Shown: in pieces, positions 23,366 through 33,560 of the stretch
Position numbering within the stretch: position 1 is the first letter of the stretch
How the letters are laid out: every line of letters begins with the position of its first letter
From: Megalonaias nervosa
Taxonomy: Eukaryota; Mollusca; Bivalvia; Unionida; Unionidae
NCBI GenBank assembly: GCA_016617855.1
Contig: JAECUM010001122.1
Span: 62,001-126,000, forward strand
Reading direction: 5' to 3'
Length of the DNA stretch: 64,000 bases
Position numbers and translations under genes: made by a program
The notes under the pieces: model-generated
What the model was told of the DNA's origin: nothing
The model's database searches: none
What the model saw: the letters and a program-made list of their open reading frames with translations, nothing else

Positions 23366-23912
23366 AAGCTGTAGATTGTAAGATTACAGAGGCGAGGTTT
23401 AAATATTTTTCCTCTGTATCTATGTTGCGTTTGTATGTTAAATTAACACCTAGAAATATTTCTTGTAGGTAGGTTTAGAAAATTTGCGAGTCAAGCAGCA
23501 ACGCAGAAGTTATAAGCACACAAATACTTGTATTCTGAAATTTTACCAAGAAAATTAAGATAAACTTTTCTGATTTCTAATAGTATCATTGTATCGACTA
23601 GTTTTTTTTTAAATGCGTCCATCTGTTTAAGTACACTTTTCACACTAGCTTTGATGCTGGTGTAGGATGGTCTTTTAATTGAGGATACGTGAGATAACCG
23701 AGGAAACCACGATCTAGGATGACCCGTGGCGTACCCTCGAAAGTGTCATTTTCATTCTATTAATTATTCTTGTCTTATCTTGCTCGTTTTTTATTCTTCA
23801 CTTTATAAACTAAAAATAAAAAAAACCTTTATGATCTATTGTCTACAAATACTTACGCAAAACTAGACAGCGAAAAATAGTTACGATGTACAGGTATATT
23901 TTTCTGCCACAG
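23366..23912. other. Upstream of fucosyltransferase exon; no further exon found
   Basis: If the first visible exon is internal, this is intron. No start codon followed by a hydrophobic anchor was seen. The pyrimidine tract before the acceptor lies at 23897-23912. Confidence 0.35.
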
Positions 23913-24033
23913 TTGTGTTTCATGTGCCGAAACTTTCCGACACTGAGATCAGTCGATACCAGGAACGAAATTTAACACTGAATGTCAACAGTAAGAGAAC
24001 ACCCATTCTTCTTTGGTGGAGTTCAATATACAG
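23913..24033 (+). CDS. FUT10: Fucosyltransferase exon A
   Basis: Acceptor ttctgccacag ends at 23912; donor is cag|gtacaa at 24034. It encodes a stem-like stretch ([18 protein letters not shown]) and then the beta-strand motif TPILLWWSS that opens the GT10 catalytic domain. It leaves two bases of a split Ser codon. The upstream boundary is the least certain of the set; the frame is also open slightly further 5'. Confidence 0.75.
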
Positions 24034-25029
24034 GTACAACAGCCACAAAGACACTTCCGCACTCGTAGCAATCGATAAACTTTTATGTAACACATTTAAT
24101 CACTGTTCATTTTGTTACATTTACTTTATGTCATTCAAGATACACTGTCACCATTTTTGTGTATTAAGTTATTTGTCTATCTATCTATGTGTCTATGTGT
24201 TTGTCTTTCTCACGAACTGAACATATTCGCTTCGAAAGCTTGTAAATACTAGTAGAACATTCATATTCAAGAATCGGCATTTAATTTTTTTTAATCAAAT
24301 CGTGCATTTTACACGCCATAAAATTCAATTTCGGCCAAGAAATTACTTTTATTCTACAGCAATATTGTGGACGATGTGAAAACATTTGGTAGTGTTCAAT
24401 GCCGCGTGACCAACAATAGAACCCTGAGAAACAGCCCGGACACGAAGGTATGACGTCAAGATTCTTTTTATTCACGTTTTTTATCGCAAAGTGAGAACTG
24501 GCGCATTTCTTCGCGTGTCATAATACTGGATTCTGATATAAGAGTGCATTGAAAACCAATTGTATTGTATATGTCCACAGTCATAACATTCATGACTCAG
24601 CTTCTACATTGCAACGAAATATTTTCAAGGCATCACATAATTGTATATTCTTTATGTCTTCAGTATTCTGTTGATGATGGTGATGCTGTTGGTGACGATG
24701 CAACAACAATACCAGCTAAAGCAGTATTAATAGTAGTTGGTTATTATTCCATCACCGCTATTCATTATGGTTTGACTGTAAAAAGATTTTCTTAGTGCTA
24801 ACACAGTGTGATGCATTAGAGACCAAACAATAAATTATAGCGCTTTAATCCGGTCCGTTATTATTTCTCAGATATGCTTCTCTATCACTCCAAATATTGC
24901 ATCAGTTGAAAAAAGTCCGTTCCTTAATGCCTTAAAGGTCTAATATGAAGGTTTCTGTTGAAAATTATTTTTTAATCTTCTTTGCCTGAATCCCTCATAT
25001 TCGTCGTTATTATAATTCTACCTTGCGTC

Positions 25030-25080
<51 letters not shown>

Positions 25081-25082
25081 AG

Positions 25083-25120
<38 letters not shown>

Positions 25121-28100
25121 CGTTTCGCTAGAGCAAAAGAACTAACGTAAATATTATAGGTAAGGAAGTTTACAGTAGGTTTTGAAATGGCCAGTAATCT
25201 TGTGGGAAATAAAGAAACTGAAAAGAATGCATGTAGCACCTAAGGTCATCGATTTTTTGAGAGGAAAAATGAAATCAATGATCATTATTGCAAAGAACTT
25301 GGAAAATCACGTGCATTCCAAGACAGCGATGCGATATCGTTGTATTTTCTTATTTTTAAATTAGGTAAGTCAGATTGAGAAAATAAAAGCATCATATCCT
25401 TTGTTGTAGTAAAATTTATTGAGAATAACTGCGTTTATTTCAAATGGAACACGTGGGACCTCCCCTCCCCATTAAATATAACCCTTTATCCGAAAACATA
25501 AAATTTCGCCATGTTTTAAATGATGCTTGCTGCTCTCATTTCTCCATCATAACAAGGTTTAATGAAAATATGTATTTGCAGTTCAAATGATGTACCCTAT
25601 AAAAGGAACAACTTATTTTTCAATATTCTTATCTCGTTTTCGATCTCGCTCGCTTTCTCATTTCCCCCGATGATTGTCTGAATGTTATGTCTAAATCATT
25701 TTTTAGCATTTAGAAGGATTTGTGATGATATCTGATCGCTGTAATATTCTTAGGAAAAAATTAGAATGAGCAGCTGGGCATGATTGAAAAGCTCTCCCAT
25801 AATACTTTCCGATTTGACAGTATAATCAGTTGACCCATATTTGCTTGGATGTCTTACTTTTACTCAGAAATATATTTTTCAAAGACAACAGTAGACCTTT
25901 TCATGTTTTCGAGCACAACTTGTGTAGACTCCACATATCCCGTCATTTTAAAATGAAATTGCAGTAAAATCAATCATCTTATACGTCATTGGTTGTGCGC
26001 CTTGTTTTAGAATGCCGTCAGTCAGGGGAGTAAAGCGAGCCTAAATCAAGGGAGGTAATGCATGTAGTAATTTTGGCCAGTCTTCCTCTCCGTTAATTGA
26101 AACGGTCAGTTCGGTTGAAGTAGATTTTACCGTATAGCCGGAGTTTAATTTGTACACAGAGCATGAAAAATTAACAATTTTAAGATTTTCTCCATAGCTG
26201 ACCTTCAATGTAAAGAAAAGAAATATTAAGGCTCTGCATAAAAAAAGAAGACAACGGAAAACAACAACAAAACATCGCCATTAAGTGGTTATTGCTGTAA
26301 ACCTGTTTAAATTGTTTTAAACTTCAAAGTGTGTGTTCTTATTAATGTGTTCTTATTAATAGGTGTTTATCTTTTATGGATCCCATTTTGAACCATATGA
26401 TTTACCTCTTCCTCGGCACAAGAACCACTTATGGGCCCTTATCCACGAAGAGTCCCCGAAAAACATCTACATTCTCAACCACGAAAACACTATAACACTG
26501 TTTAACTTCACCTCCACATTCCAACGTCACTCCAACTATCCAATCACTACGCAGTGGTTGAAGTGTCCGGATTGGCTGTGGGAAACAACATTTATGGTTT
26601 CTTTGGAGGAAAAGAATCGACTACGAAACATAGAGGGGTTGGCTCCTATTCTATACGTGCATTCTGATTGTCGTACTCCATCGGATCGCGACAGCTTTGT
26701 GACCATGCTTCAGAAGTATATAAAGATTGATTCATACGGAGTCTGCCTTAATAATAAGAAACTACCTGAAAAGTAAGTATACACACTAACTTATCTGTAC
26801 GTTTAACTTCACATTTAATTTCCTATCCAGCTGGCTTTTATCTTGTAAGAGAAACTGTTTCCTTTTATTTGAGAGGGGTTATCTTCCTGAAGATGTTAAC
26901 TATTTTAACTTTTATATTTTTAACAACCTTATATATTTACGTTTATTTATATTCCTAAAGCTTTTCGTAACATTTCCCTTCATATTTTTGGCTCTACTGG
27001 TCAAAGACCAAACAAGCTAATGGGATGGTGTTCCGTCTGTCGTCCTTGGCACAAATTTGCTATCACTACTCCTCCTAAACTATTTGGAAGATTGCCATGA
27101 AACTTTACACAAAATGCAAACATACACATACACATACATTCATGCCATGATCTATTTCGTCCTAAATGAAAATGTTCCTTCTCGGACATTGATTATGGAC
27201 GCCACAGCACCAGTCTTGAAAAGCTTGATATCACTATTTCGTAGAGGTATGCGGTATTACTGGTACCCCGATTTATTTTTCCTGTAGTATGTATCACGAT
27301 ACTTTTTCACTACACCGGTACTTCGGTAGTTTACATCAGAAAGGAATGTACGAAAATTACCGTGTAATCTTGTTACGAATTTAATTATATTAACATGATG
27401 TTTTAATTTGTTATGACAAAAATAATTCCAAAAATAATTGTATTTGTCAAAACTTAATTTTGAATATGACGAATATAATTTTATTTATGATCCCTTATTG
27501 ACATATCTGACACGTGTCGCTTATGCCAGCGTAGTGTCCAAAAGGGATGTTGTGAAAGATATGCAGGCCAAATCCAATTTTTGGAAACATTTTGGATTAA
27601 AACAAACAAAATAAAAAACATAATTTAAAAATTATTTACTAGCGTATGTTAATGTGTTATATAAATTTATTATTTTACAAGACTGTAACTCATCCTAAGA
27701 TTTTCAGGAGATAAGCTGTTTTCTGTTTGAATTTTTCGTAATTTGTATACTAGATAATTTCTCGTTTGTCGAGTAAGTGTGGTTCATGTTTACTGGCCCT
27801 CGCTGAAAAATATCTTGCTCGGGTGCTGACATCCCACTCAGAGTTTCCCTGCTTATTATATTAACAGAGTGGCTAGTAAATTGTATGCTTCTGGGTTAAC
27901 GCTTCCTATTTTTATCAACAAGATTTCCAATGTCAGCAAAATGCCTTTCACAGGGTGTGAGCTATAGATTATGCTTAATCACCACACTTTAGTTACAGTT
28001 TTTCGATTACAACTAATGCAATAACTGACATACAGATATTAAATTCATCAACTATAAGGTAATGACCGATTATTTTTCGGGGGTGTGGGCTGGGCTACGA

Positions 28101-31049
28101 TTTTCTTTTGAGCTGAGAGATATTGACAAGGTTTTTACGAAAACACTTCATTTGATGTCTAATTGGTCCTAATCGAAAATGGTGTCTATCTGAGGTTCAA
28201 TATGGCCGCCACAATGGTGGTCATCTTGAAAATCTTTTATCACTATTCCTGAATGGAAAGTCATATTGACATGGTGTTTTACTAGAAGGCTTCTATGATA
28301 AATGAAAACGATGCAAAATATAGCTGCCACAGTGGCAAGCTTGAAAATCGTGCGATCACTTATTCGCCTGAAGTAATAGTCATATCAGCATGTGGTTTCA
28401 CAGAAAGACTTCTTATTTTGTTTTGTTAATCCCGAATTTATATGGTACTGATCTGACGCTTATTTTTCGAAACTTGTTCTTCAACGACTTTTAATGAAAT
28501 GCATTCATGCTGTTTTAAACAGAGAATATGTATACCTGTATAAATATCTATATTTTATAACATTAATTGTATTATTGATACATCGCCACAATGATCACGA
28601 CACCATTATTGGTGCTTACAGGGCTCGTATAAGACTTCTTTGTTCAGCATGCAAAGTTTTTTAGCGAGGCAATAGTGAAAGAATATCGCAAATGTTATAA
28701 AATAAAGAAGATCAATATTCAATATGTTTCCTTCTTCAACTTTCTCATAAATTTGTCCTATCATGGAGCAAACCGGTAAGAATAATGGGTTCTTGATTTA
28801 ATTGTGGTAACACCATTTCGTGGAAAGTTAAAAGTCTGTGAATAAGAAATGGTGAGTATTTCTATTGATCACGTTCGCTAAATTGCCGCAATACCATGAA
28901 TCGCCAATAATATACCCTCATCTGTTATCTAACTTATCTACTTAGCGGTAGAAGTTTCCGTCTTGAAAAGTTGAATACATTAAAGACTGTTGTTCCTTTT
29001 GTAGTCTTAGGTTCAGAGAATCCATGATGGCAATGGAATCTGACGAATTCCTGAAGTTTGTTGGCAGGTACAAATTTTCCATAGCTATTGAAAACGCAGT
29101 GTGTGAGGACTACATAACAGAAAAACTCTGGAGACCGCTCCGAGTTGGCTCTGTGCCGATAGTATTTGGTTCCCCGTCAGTACGGGTAAGTTTCAGTCCT
29201 CGTGAATAGTCATTTATTTCAGGATTGTTAAGTTATATTCATTCATAGAAATATAGAATATGAAAATTATGGCGCATTTATATATGAAGTCATTATCTTT
29301 CGATTTTCTTGCAATACAACCTTTTCTACTCAAAGTCACCTTGTTTTTTTTCTAAATAAGAAAGTTCATTCATTAAATTGTCATACGTCTGGAAGAGAAT
29401 AATAACTTAAAGACTTTCTTTAGCTGAAATCACCTTATTGTAAAAGTTGTTTTTCTTTTTTGATCTGACACTTTAATCTGAGCGTTTTCTCTGGTGGTTT
29501 AGATCCGTTACACTCAATACGTTGTATTTGTTGTCGAATTAGGCCAGTAAGGGCTGAAAAATGAAACGGATCTGGTATTTGGAAAACATTCGTAGGGAAC
29601 TGAATTTTCTCTTTCCTGTGATGTCATACAGATTGTACAGTTGGATCGTTTCGGTGTCTTGTCAAGTAGTTTTGTGGTAATATGTTTCAATAATGTCTTT
29701 AACAAATTTTGACAAGTATGCCCTCTACAATGAAAAGCATAATAAAAGGCATATGGCTTAAATCTGATGTTTACTTTTCGTAATTCGTAAGGGAGTACGC
29801 CATCTCTCAGATTGGAGTGTCGTATCAACATCGTTCAAAGGGCAGCAGTAGTAGAAGAGGATAGGATGATTCTGGCACTCTCGGTACCATTATCGGGCTC
29901 TGCACTTACACGGTTTCCCGCTCCGTTGCCCTATCTAGCCTTTGCTTTGTCTTTCTCCATTTCATTGTTGTTATTGCAGTTTTAGGTAACCGTAATGAAA
30001 GATATAAAAATGACTTGCTATATCTCATATTCTGTTGTACCATAATGATATACTTTGTATTGATCATTTATTTCAGGATTGTTAGAAGTTATATTCATTC
30101 ACAGAAATATGGAATATGAAAATTATGGCGCATTGATATATAAAGTCATTATCTTTCGTTTGTTCTACTAAAATTGTATAATTACAACAACTGAATAGAG
30201 TCTGGCGTAGCATGGGAACAACTGAGCAATGGAAAAGCAATGGAAAAGCGAGCAGCGTAGCCTGATAAGTTTCCTTTAACTAATCTAATGTAAAACAATT
30301 GAGATGTAAGTTAATACATCAAGTGCGTACATGAAGTGCGCAAGAATGTCATATTTTGAACTCCTGGCAGATGCATTACATTTATTTGATTCCTCAGTCG
30401 GTCCTTAAACCTTGCAATGCGCACGTATTTACTTCTGCTACAAAAATTATTTTGCAACCTTGCTATGACTATAATATTTTTAACTTCTGTCTTTTTGCAG
30501 GATTTTCTTCCTAACAATCATTCAGCGATCTTAGTTCAGGATTTCCGGTCCGTGGCAGAACTTGCGCAGTACGTTGAATATCTTGACACCCATGATGAAA
30601 AATATGCTATGTATTTAAGATTTAAAAAGAGAAAAATTAAAAACAATTTCTTACAAGATATACTCCAAAAAAGAGACTGGCAAGCAAGTAAAGACTGTAA
30701 AACTTCTAGGACAAAACATACTTCCTTCATTTTCGGATTTGAGGAATTTGTTTGCAAGGAGATGCACGAATTCGAGAGATATACGCACCAGACTGGTTCC
30801 AGAATAGGAAAGAAAATTGCTTCACTGTTACACTACAGCTGCCCAGAACCGAAACGTTTTGATAAGCTTGGTAGATACACAGTTCGGGACAAAGAGTGGT
30901 TGCGGGAATGGACTGACGCTAGATACGAAGCAATTGTCATGTGGAACTTGTACAGTAATAATAGAACTGTACAACCAGATGTATTTGTACAGATGGTAAA
31001 ATCAGAAAAAGAAAAGTATGCACGCAACATACATAAATTAAAAATTTAA
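23913..31049 (+). CDS. FUT10: FUT10/FUT11-type fucosyltransferase (GT10), 5'-incomplete, five exons
   Basis: Exons 23913-24033, 24360-24447, 26363-26772, 29005-29185 and 30501-31049. Every junction is GT...AG with matching phase, and together they give 448 residues to a TAA stop (first visible codon 23915). By homology it encodes an ER/Golgi type II glycosyltransferase moving fucose from GDP-fucose; the vertebrate FUT10 and FUT11 proteins are reported protein O-fucosyltransferases acting on EMI domains. Visible marks are PILLWWSS at 30-37, FYG 73-75, HEESP 97-101, LFNFTSTF 115-122 (possible N-glycosylation at N117), SDRDSF before IDSYGVC, the donor-site block from E235 to K246 (ENAVC..DYITEK), GSPSVRD about 261-267, PNNHSAIL, and a late SCPEP near 380. 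These pattern with FUT10/FUT11, not the Lewis-type FUTs. FUT10 proteins are about 480 residues, so roughly 30-40 N-terminal residues with the anchor are missing. The FUT10 versus FUT11 orthology is not settled here. Confidence 0.88.
24360..24447 (+). CDS. FUT10: Fucosyltransferase exon B (88 bp)
   Basis: Acceptor tattctacag, donor aag|gtatga. It encodes 29 residues including [19 protein letters not shown], matching the cysteine-bearing, 'T.NR' segment that lies between the WW motif and the FYG motif in FUT10/FUT11. It is too short for ORF callers and was found by phase and motif fit: one base completes exon A's split codon and it ends in phase 0 where exon C begins. Confidence 0.82.
24448..26362 (+). 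other. Intron between exons B and C
   Basis: 1.9 kb. Holds the TA microsatellite at 25032-25118 and otherwise AT-rich sequence; 26020-26150 is somewhat more G+C-rich. No coding exon was needed, since the phases of B and C match directly. Confidence 0.6.
25032..25118. repeat. (TA)n microsatellite, two blocks
   Basis: Two TA runs split by 'tatgtatataagt', inside the fucosyltransferase intron. Confidence 0.95.
26363..26772 (+). CDS. FUT10: Fucosyltransferase exon C
   Basis: Acceptor attaatag, donor aa|gtaagt. It encodes 136 residues: [38 protein letters not shown] and SDRDSF, ending at NNKKLPE plus a split codon. This is the N-terminal (acceptor-side) half of the GT10 domain and the best-conserved single exon. 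Confidence 0.92.
27000..27290 (-). repeat. Array-bearing dispersed repeat, copy 4 (truncated)
   Basis: Starts with the head of the family (tggtcaaagaccaaacaagc, ttccgtctgtcgtcc) and contains one module ('ctcctcctaaac', 'tcctaaatgaaaatg', 'gacgccacagcaccagtctt'). It lies in the intron between exons C and D, and is cut off at about 27245. Confidence 0.65.
27495..27978 (+). repeat. Dispersed ~450 bp repeat, copy 2
   Basis: Partner of 4908-5355 (same order of shared words). It lies in the intron of the fucosyltransferase gene. Confidence 0.7.
28085..28450 (-). repeat. Array-bearing dispersed repeat, copy 5 (body only)
   Basis: Two to three modules ('ctaattggtcctaatcgaaa', 'caatatggccgccacaatgg', 'catcttgaaaatcttttatc') with no head. 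Also within the intron between exons C and D. Confidence 0.6.
29005..29185 (+). CDS. FUT10: Fucosyltransferase exon D
   Basis: Begins after tgttccttttgtag and ends cgg|gtaagt. It carries the GT10 nucleotide-sugar site: [12 protein letters not shown] then [10 protein letters not shown] and GSPSVR. Alternative acceptors at 29010 and 29016 are in the same phase; 29004 was chosen because the resulting LPENLRFRES fits the family spacing and has the best pyrimidine tract. Confidence 0.9.
29211..29305 (+). repeat. Intronic duplicate, copy 1
   Basis: 'catttatttcaggattgtta' followed by ~80 bp nearly identical to 30066-30163. Both lie in the intron between exons D and E and include a usable-looking acceptor (atttcag). 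Confidence 0.85.
30066..30163 (+). repeat. Intronic duplicate, copy 2
   Basis: Roughly 90 percent identical by eye to 29211-29305. The 750 bp between the copies includes a 105-codon minus-strand ORF (29831-29514) that I do not recognise. A small insertion bracketed by copies of the flank, or a local duplication, would explain it. Confidence 0.85.
30501..31049 (+). CDS. FUT10: Fucosyltransferase last coding exon E
   Basis: Acceptor tctgtctttttgcag, stop TAA at 31047. It begins [12 protein letters not shown] and continues with a helical acid/base-rich stretch, GFEEFVC, SCPEP and a tail rich in Lys. It gives 182 residues. The open frame extends 84 bp upstream of the acceptor by chance. Confidence 0.9.
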   Translation, partial: DFLPNNHSAILVQDFRSVAELAQYVEYLDTHDEKYAMYLRFKKRKIKNNFLQDILQKRDWQASKDCKTSRTKHTSFIFGFEEFVCKEMHEFERYTHQTGSRIGKKIASLLHYSCPEPKRFDKLGRYTVRDKEWLREWTDARYEAIVMWNLYSNNRTVQPDVFVQMVKSEKEKYARNIHKLKI

Positions 31050-31377
31050 TAGCTTTAATTTTTTTTATTTGTTTAGTTCTTACGTGTTAGCATGCTCTCG
31101 CGAAGATTCGAATTTCCGAAGTCCCGATTAAGTACAAGAATCCATAGAATGCGTTTAAACTTTAATAACTTTTAGCAACTTACAAGATGAATAGGGTGAA
31201 TCTGAATCAACTCAAACACCAGTCATACTAAAAAAAAAAACAATCTCAGACAAGAAAATTAGAAAAATTGTTTCACTTTCGACTAGTGTTTCGTGCCCTT
31301 TACCTTTAATCAGCGCAAGAAAATTATTTTGTCCAGATTCAAGATATGGATATTGCACCGATGTGAGTAATGGAAGA

Positions 31378-31383
31378 AATAAA
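31378..31383 (+). terminator. Candidate polyadenylation signal AATAAA
   Basis: First AATAAA seen downstream of the fucosyltransferase stop, 330 bp into the presumed 3' UTR. Position-based inference only. Confidence 0.35.
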
Positions 31384-32325
31384 ACGCGCACAAATATACA
31401 CAGAACAAACAGTGACTATTGACAGTTATATCATTTAGTATCAAAATCTCGAGTTCGATTTATTTCAGGACGAAATGTACTTTCTCTTGACTTCGGGCTA
31501 CTTCATCGGACAGTTGGCACTGTATCTGCTTCAGCAGACAGTATTGCCATGCACCGAAAATTGTGAGTTTGGCCCTTGAGTAGGTGCAATATTGTCGTTG
31601 ATAAAAATAATGAAACAGTTTTGTGGTGCACTAAATACATTGATTTGATGAATAACATCAATGGTAGTGCTAATACTGTGTCATTTTTTGACAGAATGTG
31701 AATGTTAGCTGTAATAATTTCTTCATGTCCCTGAGAAAGCAGTTCAAAATCTTATTCAGCATACTTATGACAAGGAATCTTCTGCCTCTTAAACCTCGTA
31801 ATGCCGAAAGTCTATATGTACAAAACTTGAAATAAATCTTAAGATCCAAACTTGTTACACATTTTGTAACTTTTCATTGACTAAAGTTAGAATCATAGAG
31901 TTTTCGGGGTTTTCTTTTGGTTTATATCCTATATTGGTATAGTTTCGTAACTTTCATTCATTGTTCGTATTTTCCTTTATTTGACAGTTTTTCAGTTTGC
32001 GTTCAAGTTTATGGTTAATATAGGAACTTGCAAAATACGGGACTGACTGCAAAAATTTTATTGATAGTTATTCAAGTCTGGTAACTGTCTTTAATATTTT
32101 TTCTTTCCTCTGACAAATTGATACATACGAGGCATGTATATGGGTTTCTGTGCTAAGGTATCTTTACTGTTTTCTTTAAGGATTCTCAGCGTTGACTTTT
32201 GGAATCTAAAGCTTTCAAATCCGTATCTAATCTTAACGATTTGCAAATTATTTGTTTGGGAGAAGTAGCTAAAAATGCACAGAGATTATATGTTAAATTA
32301 AAAAGGTGTATGAATATTTCTCTCT
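31384..32325. other. Downstream of fucosyltransferase; nothing recognised
   Basis: AT-rich, without gene or repeat that I can name. A plus-strand frame runs 32199-32393 up to the duplicated exon but shows no homology itself. Confidence 0.35.
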
Positions 32326-32490
32326 GGATTTCCGGTCAGCGGCAGAACTTGCGCAGTACATCGAGTATCTTGACACTCGTGACGAAAATATAATATGTAT
32401 CTAAGATTCAAAAACAGAAAAATTATCAATAATTTCTTAGAAGATTTCTTAGAAAGTGAGACTGCCAACCAAGCAAAGTGTGTCAAAGAG
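32326..32490 (+). pseudogene. Frameshifted partial copy of fucosyltransferase exon E
   Basis: From 'ggatttccggtc' onward this matches 30538-30700 of exon E at roughly 80 percent: DFRSAAELAQYIEYLDTRDE against [20 protein letters not shown], then MYLRFKNRKI against [10 protein letters not shown]. One base is missing near 32386 (gacgaaaatata where exon E has gatgaaaaatatg), which breaks the frame. The open frame restarts at 32395 and runs on to 32718 with no further match to exon E after about 32490. It lacks the start of exon E (the PNNHSAIL block), so it is a truncated tandem duplicate. Confidence 0.85.
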
Positions 32491-32718
32491 GCAAATATAA
32501 GGAAGAAGCTTGACGGAAGAAATGATCAAAACCCTAAAATAATGTTTGTTCCGGGAAGACATAGAGATGGGCATAAATCAAAGACAACGATTGATGAGAC
32601 TGAAAGCATAATATTATTTGATAAGCAGCATCAGGAACTGGAATCTGAACAATTTCGTCCGGCATGTCTTGTGGGTGATCACGCGTGCAACGTGAAAGGC
32701 ATTGATTGCAAAGGATGA
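32491..32718 (+). other. Open frame downstream of the duplicate, unrecognised
   Basis: The frame starting at 32395 stays open for 107 codons, with a hydrophilic, Lys/Asp/Glu/His-rich tail containing CLVGDHACNVKGIDCKG. It could be the eroded or diverged remainder of a second fucosyltransferase copy or unrelated sequence. No domain seen. Confidence 0.3.
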
Positions 32719-33300
32719 CGTGTTAACTTTAAAGTTGCAGTTAGCTAGGATGAGTTATTTGCGTAAGTTTTATTACGTTTAGCCATATTTGTCAGAACTA
32801 TATTAAATTACAAACTGAATGCTGAATTTTTCTGAAAAAATCTAACATTCATAAAGAAAAAATTAAATGTAAAGAAGATTTATGGGAAACAATGAGACTG
32901 GTTTCAGTAACACAGGTAAAAGAATAAGTGGATTCTTAGAGTAATTAAAGTTAGCTTTTTCAGGTATGTACAATATGTTTTGGTGCTTTATAAGTAATAG
33001 AGTTGGTCAAAATAGTGGGGGGGGGGTTGTTTCAGCAACCATACATTATATGCAATATATCGAATTGCTCTTGCTATAATTTCCTCACAAAAAATACAAT
33101 TGCTATTGACATCCTTTTTATCGCCATCCTTCCAACACAAGTGCAAATAGTTAAATATCTGTTGAAATAACTCTAGTCAAATAAAGAGAAATTAATACTT
33201 CGATGTTTGATGTGCCAATGACACATTAAAGAATCATAATAGCAAGCCCCGTTATAATATCTTGCAATCCCCGTTATAATATCTTGCAATCTGAATGCAA
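32719..33300. other. Intergenic with short tandem duplication
   Basis: A 27-bp stretch 'ccccgttataatatcttgca' plus flank is doubled at 33246-33292. A poly-G run lies at 33018-33027. No gene. Confidence 0.5.
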
Positions 33301-33369
33301 TGGGTTTACTGGATAGGTTGCTCAAAAACATTATACATCATCTGTGCAAGTGTGGACAAAATTGCATTT

Positions 33370-33560
33370 GTTTTAGCTAGCTTCTTAACAGCATCCTACA
33401 CAATCAAATCTGTGAAAGAAATACATTCTTACATCGGTAAAATGCAAAAGGAAATGCAGCACAGATTGCAGACTATTTGCATGACATAACATGTTGCATG
33501 TTATGGACCAGATTACAGAATCAAAATAGCGTTGAAAAAGCACAAGGAAGCATGAGGGTT
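33370..33560. repeat. Dispersed repeat pair, copy 1
   Basis: Aligns by eye with 39465-39655 at about 70 percent: shared words are 'gtgaaagaaatacatt', 'gtaaaatgcaaaaggaaatg' and 'attgcagact'. ORFs differ between copies, so no protein is implied. Class unknown. Confidence 0.6.
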
